This document shows, piece after piece, positions 55,601-64,000 of a DNA stretch of 64,000 nt; the stretch's first letter is position 1, and the number at the start of each line of letters is the position of its first letter. The translations under genes were made by a program, and so were the position numbers. The notes under the pieces are model-generated. The model had not been told where the DNA came from. It made no database searches and saw only the letters and a program-made list of their open reading frames with translations. Source of the DNA: Auanema rhodensis (Eukaryota > Nematoda > Chromadorea > Rhabditida > Rhabditidae); assembly GCA_964057225.1 (NCBI GenBank), contig CAXKVF010000073.1:744001-808000 (forward strand), given 5' to 3'.

Positions 55601-56491
55601 AAATTAAAGTTCACGTAAATTTCAAAGTCATGGTTACCATGAACCAATATCAATAAAAATTTGTTTTTAGACTAATATGGACATGGGGAATCTAATTTTG
55701 AAAACCGCATCTCTTTATCTTTCACGTGAAGCGAGTTACATACCAAGTGCACATCACGTGTACATTTAATTAGCATAATTTAAAGTTCACGTAAATTTCA
55801 AAGTCATGGTTACCATGAACCAATATCAATAAAAATTTGTTTTTAGACTAATATGGACATGGGGAATCTAATTTTGAAAACCGCATCTCTTTATCTTTCA
55901 CGTGAAGCGAGTTACATACCAAGTGCACATCACGTGTACATTTAATTAGCATAAATTAAAGTTCACGTAAATTTCAAAGTCATGGTTACCATGAACCAAT
56001 ATCAATAAAAATTTGTTTTTAGACTAATATGGACATGGGGAATCTAATTTTGAGAACCGCATCTCTTTATCTTTCACGTGAAGCGAGTTACATACCAAGT
56101 GCACATCACGTGTACATTTAATTAGCATAAATTAAAGTTCACGTAAATTACAAAGTCATGGTTACCATGAACCAATATCAATAAAAATTTGTTTTTAGAC
56201 TAATATGGACATGGGGAATCTAATTTTGAAAACCGCATCTCTTTATCTTTCACGTGAAGCGAGTTACATACCAAGTGCACATCACGTGTACATTTAATTA
56301 GCATAAATTAAAGTTCACGTAAATTTCAAAGTCATGGTTACCATGAAGCAATATCAATAAAAATTTGTTTTTAGACTAATATGGACATGGGGAATCTAAT
56401 TTTGAAAACCGCATCTCTTTATCTTTCACGTGAAGCGAGTTACATACCAAGTGCACATCACGTGTACATTTAATTAGCATAAATTAAAGTT
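52620..56491 (+). repeat. 22-monomer block with nested 8- and 5-monomer duplications
   Basis: The eight-monomer run 52620-54027 (H-77C; C with 9A and 168T; C; C-168T; C; C-91G; C-11A; G) is repeated at 55084-56491, offset 2464 bp. A five-monomer run 53676-54555 (C-11A; G; C with 11A and 96C; H-77C; C-9A) is repeated in tandem at 54556-55435. The 168T allele (CATAATTT) is confined to this neighbourhood and to 58252. Confidence 0.87.
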
Positions 56492-59400
56492 CACGTAAAA
56501 TTCAAAGTCATGGTTACCATGAACCAATATCAATAAAAATTTGTTTTTAGACTAATATGGACATGGGCAATCTAATTTTGAAAACCGCATCTCTTTATCT
56601 TTCACGTGAAGCGAGTTACATACCAAGTGTACATCAAGTGTACATTTAATTAGCATAAATTAAAGTTCACGTAAATTTCAAAGTCATGGTTACCATGCAC
56701 CAATATCAATAAAAATTTGTTTTTAGACTAATATGGACATGGGGAATCTAATTTTGAAAACCGCATCTCTTTATCTTTCACGTGAAGCGAGTTACATACC
56801 AAGTGCACATCACGTGTACATTTAATTAGCATAAATTAAAGTTCACGTATATTTCAAAGTCATGGTTACCATGAACTAATATCAATAAAAATTTGTTTTT
56901 AGACTAATATGGACATGGGGAATCTAATTTTGAAAACCGCATCTCTTTATCTTTCACGTGAAGCGAGTTACATACCAAGTGCACATCACGTGTACATTTA
57001 ATTAGCATAAATTAAAGTTCACGTAAATTTCAAAGTCATGGTTACCATGAACCAATATCAATAAAAATTTGTTTTTAGACTAATATGGACATGGGGAATC
57101 TAATTTTGAAAACCGCATCTCTTTATCTTTCACGTGAAGCGAGTTACATACCAAGTGCACATCACGTGTACATTTAATTGGCATAAATTAAAGTTCACGT
57201 AAATTTCAAAGTCATGGTTTCCATGCACCAATATCAATAAAAATTTGTTTTTAGACTAATATGGACATGGGGAATCTAATTTTGAAAACCGCATCTCTTT
57301 ATCTTTCACGTGAAGCGAGTTACATACCAAGTGCACATCACGTGTACATTTAATTAGCATAAATTAAAGTTCACGTAAAATTCAAAGTCATGGTTACCAT
57401 GAACCAATATCAATAAAAATTTGTTTTTAGACTAATATAGACATGGGGAATCTAATTTTGAAAACCGCATCTCTTTATCTTTCACGTGAAGCGAGTTACA
57501 TACCAAGTGCACATCACGTGTACATTTAATTAGCATAAATTAAAGTTCACGTAAATTTCAAAGTCATGGTTACCATGAACCAATATCAATAAAAATTTGT
57601 TTTTAGACTAATATGGACATGGGGAATCTAATTTTGAAAACCGCATCTCTTTATCTTTCACGTGAAGCGAGTTACATACCAAGTGCACATCACGTGTACA
57701 TTTAATTAGCATAAATTAAAGTTCACGTAAATTTCAAAGTCATGGTTACCATGAACCAATATCAATAAAAATTTGTTTTTAGACTAATATGGACATGGGG
57801 AATCTAATTTTGAAAACCGCATCTCTTTATCTTTCACGTGAAGCGAGTTACATACCAAGTGCACATCACGTGTACATTTAATTAGCATAAATTAAAGTTC
57901 ACGTAAATTTCAAAGTCATGGTTACCATGAACCAATATCAATAAAAATTTGTTTTTAGACTAATATGGACATGGGGAATCTAATTTTGAAAACCCCATCT
58001 CTTTATCTTTCACGTGAAGCGAGTTACATACCAAGTGCACATCACGTGTACATTTAATTAGCATAAATTAAAGTTCACGTAAATTTCAAAGTCATGGTTA
58101 CCATGCACCAATATCAATAAAAATTTGTTTTTAGACTAATATGGACATGGGCAATCTAATTTTGAAAACCGCATCTCTTTATCTTTCACGTGAAGCGAGT
58201 TACATACCAAGTGCACATCACGTGTACATTTAATTAGCATAAATTAAAGTTCACGTAAAATTCAAAGTCATGGTTACCATGAACCAATATCAATAAAAAT
58301 TTGTTTTTAGACTAATATGGACATGGGGAATCTAATTTTGAAAACCGCATCTCTTTATCTTTCACGTGAAGCGAGTTACATACCAAGTGCACATCACGTG
58401 TACATTTAATTAGCATAATTTAAAGTTCACGTAAATTTCAAAGTCATGGTTACCATGAACCAATATCAATAAAAATTTGTTTTTAGACTAATATGGACAT
58501 GGGGAATCTAATTTTGAAAACCGCATCTCTTTATCTTTCACGTGAAGCGAGTTACATACCAAGTGCACATCACGTGTACATTTAATTAGCATAAATTAAA
58601 GTTCACGTAAATTTCAAAGTCATGGTTACCATGAACCAATATCAATAAAAATTTGTTTTTAGACTAATATGGACATGGGGAATCTAATTTTGAAAACCGC
58701 ATCTCTTTATCTTTCACGTGAAGCGAGTTACATACCAAGTGCACATCACGTGTACATTTAATTAGCATAAATTAAAGTTCACGTAAATTTCAAAGTCATG
58801 GTTACCATGCACCAATATCAATAAAAATTTGTTTTTAGACTAATATGGACATGGGGAATCTAATTTTGGAAACCGCATCTCTTTATCTTTCACGTGAAGC
58901 GAGTTACATACCAAGTGCACATCACGTGTACATTTAATTAGCATAAATTAAAGTTCACGTAAAATTCAAAGTCATGGTTACCATGAACCAATATCAATAA
59001 AAATTTGTTTTTAGACTAATATGGACATGGGGAATCTAATTTTGAAAACCGCATCTCTTTATCTTTCACGTGAAGCGAGTTACATACCAAGTGCACATCA
59101 CGTGTACATTTAATTAGCATAAATTAAAGTTCACGTAAATTTCAAAGTCATGGTTACCATGAACCAATATCAATAAAAATTTGTTTTTAGACTAATATGG
59201 ACATGGGGAATCTAATTTCGAAAACCGCATCTCTTCATCTTTCACGTGAAGCGAGTTACATACCAAGTGCACATCACGTGTACATTTAATTAGCATAAAT
59301 TAAAGTTCACGTAAATTTCAAATTCATGGTTACCATGCACCAATATCAATAAAAATTTGTTTTTGGACTAATATGGACATGGGGAATCTAATTTTGAAAA

Positions 59401-60891
59401 CCGCATCTCTTTATCTTTCACGTGAAGCGAGTTACATACCAAGTGCACATCACGTGTACATTTAATTAGCATAAATTAAAGTTCACGTAAATTTCAAAGT
59501 CATGGTTACCATGAACCAATATCAATAAAAATTTGTTTTTAGACTAATATGGACATGGGGAATCTAATTTTGAAAACCGCATCTCTTTATCTTTCACGTG
59601 AAGCGAGTTACATACCAAGTGCACATCACGTGTACATTTAATTAGCATAAATTAAAGTTCACGTAAAATTCAAAGTCATGGTTACCATGAACCAATATCA
59701 ATAAAAATTTGTTTTTAGACTAATATAGACATGGGGAATCTAATTTTGAAAACCGCATCTCTTTATCTTTCACGTGAAGCGAGTTACATACCAAGTGCAC
59801 ATCACGTGTACATTTAATTAGCATAAATTAAAGTTCACGTAAATTTCAAAGTCATGGTTACCATGAACCAATATCAATAAAAATTTGTTTTTAGACTAAT
59901 ATGGACATGGGGAATCTAATTTTGAAAACCGCATCTCTTTATCTTTCACGTGAAGCGAGTTACATACCAAGTGCACATCACGTGTACATTTAATTAGCAT
60001 AAATTAAAGTTCACGTAAAATTCAAAGTCATGGTTACCATGAACCAATATCAATAAAAATTTGTTTTTAGACTAATATGGACATGGGGAATCTAATTTTG
60101 AAAACCGCATTTCTTTATCTTTCACGTGAAGCGAGTTACATACCAAGTGCACATCACGTGTACATTTAATTAGCATAAATTAAAGTTCACGTAAAATTCA
60201 AAGTCATGGTTACCATGAACCAATATCAATAAAAATTTGTTTTTAGACTAATATGGACATGGGGAATCTAATTTTGAAAACCGCATCTCTTTATCTTTCA
60301 CGTGAAGCGAGTTACATACCAAGTGCACATCACGTGTACATTTAATTAGCATAAATTAAAGTTCACGTAAATTTCAAAGTCATGGTTACCATGAACCAAT
60401 ATCAATAAAAATTTGTTTTTAGACTAATATGGACATGGGGAATCTAATTTTGAAAACCGCATTTCTTTATCTTTCACGTGAAGCGAGTTACATACCAAGT
60501 GCACATCACGTGTACATTTAATTAGCATAAATTAAAGTTCACGTAAAATTCAAAGTCATGGTTACCATGAACCAATATCAATAAAAATTTGTTTTTAGAC
60601 TAATATGGACATGGGGAATCTAATTTTGAAAACCGCATTTCTTTATCTTTCACGTGAAGCGAGTTACATACCAAGTGCACATCACGTGTACATTTAATTA
60701 GCATAAATTAAAGTTCACGTAAATTTCAAAGTCATGGTTACCATGAACCAATATCAATAAAAATTTGTTTTTAGACTAATATGGACATGGGGAATCTAAT
60801 TTTGAAAACCGCATTTCTTTATCGTTCACGTGAAGCGAGTTACATACCAAGTGCACATCACGTGTACATTTAATTAGCATAAATTAAAGTT
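56492..60891 (+). repeat. 25-monomer mosaic segment
   Basis: This begins with a copy of the run first seen at 50684 (C with 9A/77C/139T/146A; H; T-7T; C-161G; H; C-9A/68A; C). C-96C, H-77C and C-9A/168T follow at 57900-58427, echoing 52444-52971. From 60012 to 60891 C units carrying 9A and/or 100T follow each other. Private changes include TGGTTTCC (dyad break) at about 57216, TTTTTGGAC in the unit at 59308 and ATCGTTCAC in the unit at 60716. The unit at 59132 carries the CpG-retaining 88C allele. No unique DNA is seen. Confidence 0.8.
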
Positions 60892-63883
60892 CACGTAAAA
60901 TTCAAAGTCATGGTTACCATGAACCAATATCAATAAAAATTTGTTTTTAGACTAATATGGACATGGGCAATCTAATTTTGAAAACCGCATCTCTTTATCT
61001 TTCACGTGAAGCGAGTTACATACCAAGTGTACATCAAGTGTACATTTAATTAGCATAAATTAAAGTTCACGTAAATTTCAAAGTCATGGTTACCATGCAC
61101 CAATATCAATAAAAATTTGTTTTTAGACTAATATGGACATGGGGAATCTAATTTTGAAAACCGCATCTCTTTATCTTTCACGTGAAGCGAGTTACATACC
61201 AAGTGCACATCACGTGTACATTTAATTAGCATAAATTAAAGTTCACGTATATTTCAAAGTCATGGTTACCATGAACCAATATCAATAAAAATTTGTTTTT
61301 AGACTAATATGGACATGGGGAATCTAATTTTGAAAACCGCATCTCTTTATCTTTCACGTGAAGCGAGTTACATACCAAGTGCACATCACGTGTACATTTA
61401 ATTAGCATAAATTAAAGTTCACGTAAATTTCAAAGTCATGGTTACCATGAACCAATATCAATAAAAATTTGTTTTTAGACTAATATGGACATGGGGAATC
61501 TAATTTTGAAAACCGCATCTCTTTATCTTTCACGTGAAGCGAGTTACATACCAAGTGCACATCACGTGTACATTTAATTAGCATAAATTAAAGTTCACGT
61601 AAATTTCAAAGTCATGGTTACCATGAACCAATATCAATAAAAATTTGTTTTTAGACTAATATGGACATGGGGAATCTAATTTTGAAAACCGCATCTCTTT
61701 ATCTTTCACGTGAAGCGAGTTACATACCAAGTGCACATCACGTGTACATTTAATTAGCATAAATTAAAGTTCACGTAAATTTCAAAGTCATGGTTACCAT
61801 GAACCAATATCAATAAAAATTTGTTTTTAGACTAATATGGACATGGGGAATCTAATTTTGAAAACCGCATCTCTTTATCTTTCACGTGAAGCGAGTTACA
61901 TACCAAGTGCACATCACGTGTACATTTAATTGGCATAAATTAAAGTTCACGTAAATTTCAAAGTCATGGTTACCATGCACCAATATCAATAAAAATTTGT
62001 TTTTAGACTAATATGGACATGGGGAATCTAATTTTGAAAACCGCATCTCTTTATCTTTCACGTGAAGCGAGTTACATACCAAGTGCACATCACGTGTACA
62101 TTTAATTAGCATAAATTAAAGTTCACGTAAAATTCAAAGTCATGGTTACCATGAACCAATATCAATAAAAATTTGTTTTTAGACTAATATAGACATGGGG
62201 AATCTAATTTTGAAAACCGCATCTCTTTATCTTTCACGTGAAGCGAGTTACATACCAAGTGCACATCACGTGTACATTTAATTAGCATAAATTAAAGTTC
62301 ACGTAAATTTCAAAGTCATGGTTACCATGAACCAATATCAATAAAAATTTGTTTTTAGACTAATATGGACATGGGGAATCTAATTTTGAAAACCGCATCT
62401 CTTTATCTTTCACGTGAAGCGAGTTACATACCAAGTGCACATCACGTGTACATTTAATTAGCATAAATTAAAGTTCACGTAAATTTCAAAGTCATGGTTA
62501 CCATGCACCAATATCAATAAAAATTTGTTTTTAGACTAATATGGACATGGGGAATCTAATTTTGAAAACCGCATCTCTTTATCTTTCACGTGAAGCGAGT
62601 TACATACCAAGTGCACATCACGTGTACATTTAATTAGCATAAATTAAAGTTCACGTAAAATTCAAAGTCATGGTTACCATGAACCAATATCAATAAAAAT
62701 TTGTTTTTAGACTAATATGGACATGGGGAATCTAATTTTGAAAACCGCATCTCTTTATCTTTCACGTGAAGCGAGTTACATACCAAGTGCACATCACGTG
62801 TACATTTAATTAGCATAAATTAAAGTTCACGTAAAATTCAAAGTCATGGTTACCATGCACCAATATCAATAAAAATTTGTTTTTAGACTAATATGGACAT
62901 GGGGAATCTAATTTTGAAAACCGCATCTCTTTATCTTTCACGTGAAGCGAGTTACATACCAAGTGCACATCACGTGTACATTTAATTAGCATAAATTAAA
63001 GTTCACGTAAATTTCAAAGTCATGGTTACCATGCACCAATATCAATAAAAATTTGTTTTTAGACTAATATGGACATGGGGAATCTAATTTTGAAAACCGC
63101 ATCTCTTTATCTTTCACGTGAAGCGAGTTACATACCAAGTGCACATCACGTGTACATTTAATTAGCATAAATTAAAGTTCACGTAAAATTCAAAGTCATG
63201 GTTACCATGAACCAATATCAATAAAAATTTGTTTTTAGACTAATATGGACATGGGGAATCTAATTTTGAAAACCGCATTTCTTTATCTTTCACGTGAAGC
63301 GAGTTACATACCAAGTGCACATCACGTGTACATTTAATTAGCATAAATTAAAGTTCACGTAAAATTCAAAGTCATGGTTACCATGCACCAATATCAATAA
63401 AAATTTGTTTTTAGACTAATATGGACATGGGGAATCTAATTTTGAAAACCGCATCTCTTTATCTTTCACGTGAAGCGAGTTACATACCAAGTGCACATCA
63501 CGTGTACATTTAATTAGCATAAATTAAAGTTCACGTAAATTTCAAAGTCATGGTTACCATGCACCAATATCAATAAAAATTTGTTTTTAGACTAATATGG
63601 ACATGGGGAATCTAATTTTGAAAACCGCATCTCTTTATCTTTCACGTGAAGCGAGTTACATACCAAGTGCACATCACGTGTACATTTAATTAGCATAAAT
63701 TAAAGTTCACGTAAATTTCAAAGTCATGGTTACCATGAACCAATATCAATAAAAATTTGTTTTTAGACTAATATGGACATGGGGAATCTAATTTTGAAAA
63801 CCGCATCTCTTTATCTTTCACGTGAAGCGAGTTACATACCATGTGCACATCACGTGTACATTTAATTAGCATAAATTAAAGTT
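60892..63883 (+). repeat. 17-monomer segment, third copy of the 9A/77C run plus C/H units
   Basis: The run C (9A, 77C, 139T, 146A), H, C-7T, then C-161G, H, C (9A, 68A), C repeats 50684-51739 and 56492-57547, but with two extra C monomers (61420 and 61596). From 62476 onward H and C units carrying 9A alternate, including H-9A combinations at 62828 and 63356 that I do not see elsewhere. The last full unit (63708) has the 135T allele typical of the left end. Confidence 0.8.
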
Positions 63884-64000
63884 CACGTAAATTTCAAAGT
63901 CATGGTTACCATGAAGCAATATCAATAAAAATTTGTTTTTAGACTAATATGGACATGGGGAATCTAATTTCAAAAACCGCATCTCTTTATCTTTCACGTG
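63884..64000 (+). repeat. Partial monomer (117 bp) cut by the window edge
   Basis: This class G unit stops at offset 117, inside TTCACGTG. At offsets 85-90 it reads TTTCAA where other units read TTTTGA or TTTCGA. That is the form expected from a G-to-A change at the ancestral CpG. The array evidently continues to the right. Confidence 0.95.

Larger units (their letters stand above)
1..64000 (+). repeat. Satellite DNA array, 176-bp monomer, ~363.6 copies
   Basis: The word CACGTAAATTTC, or a one-base variant of it, recurs at 1, 177, 353 and so on. The spacing is exactly 176 bp except for one 171-bp unit, and it is still in phase at 63884. All units face the same way and no unique sequence separates them. 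The monomer is about 32% G+C and carries an A/T-tract block at offsets 44-57 and five CpGs (offsets 3, 95, 114, 121, 146). Monomers differ from each other by only a few substitutions. Repeats of this nucleosome-plus-linker size in long homogeneous arrays are typical of eukaryotic centromeric or pericentromeric satellites; that role is inferred, because the sequence alone cannot show CENH3/CENP-A binding. I do not recognise the family. An interspersed or subtelomeric heterochromatin satellite is the main alternative. Confidence 0.98.

Noticed and set aside
1-64000. CRISPR-like array
   Set aside because: The whole period repeats with no unique spacers, the unit is 176 bp, and there are no cas genes. 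This is a satellite.
1-64000. Viral or mobile-element origin of the repeats, or bacterial plasmid iterons
   Set aside because: No viral, integrase, replication or transposase coding sequence is visible in any frame. Hundreds of 176-bp units far exceed an iteron cluster.

Overview
This window is one uninterrupted tandem satellite DNA array. Every base from 1 to 64000 belongs to a direct head-to-tail repeat of a 176-bp monomer, in one orientation. There are 363 complete monomers and a 117-bp partial one at the right edge. By hand count the consensus monomer is about 32% G+C. Only one monomer has a different length (171 bp, 5105-5275), so monomers start at 1+176n up to 5105 and at 5276+176n afterwards. 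I see no genuine protein-coding gene, RNA gene, transposon, CRISPR array, unique spacer or inversion.

A megabase-style, nucleosome-sized, AT-rich array with higher-order structure points to a eukaryotic chromosome, most likely a centromeric or pericentromeric (or other heterochromatic) satellite. The species cannot be named from the sequence. There is no convincing CENP-B box. The monomer has dense short dyad symmetries: a 15-nt inverted repeat at monomer offsets 17-31, the palindrome TTCACGTGAA at 110-119, GTGCAC at 136-141, and a second CACGTG at 144-149. Together with the CACGTA at the monomer start, the CACGT cores lie 32-33 bp apart.

Monomer variants are described by offset from the first base of CACGTAAATTTC. 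The main classes at offsets 31-34 are 'G' (AAGC), 'C' (AACC), 'H' (CACC) and 'T' (AACT). Their order is not random and defines nested duplications. (1) 529-4928 is repeated in tandem at 4929-9499. (2) 9500-27451 is a looser mosaic of a recurring cassette, with a 16-monomer block at 18828-21643 repeated at 23580-26395. (3) 27452-32907 holds three copies of a 7-monomer unit inside a 12-monomer duplication. (4) 35020-41707 (38 monomers) is repeated almost exactly at 42588-49275, and each copy contains two copies of a 10-monomer unit. (5) 49276-63883 is a further mosaic of 5-, 8- and 9-monomer blocks.

Variant alleles partition sharply. Alleles 44C, 106T and 154A occur only up to about 25 kb. Alleles 7T, 9A and 77C occur only from about 28 kb onward. 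The CpG-retaining, ATGTGCACAT-bearing monomers cluster at 1-1408 and 4929-5803 and reappear at the extreme right end. The window therefore records several local amplification episodes in one array rather than a gene-encoded system.
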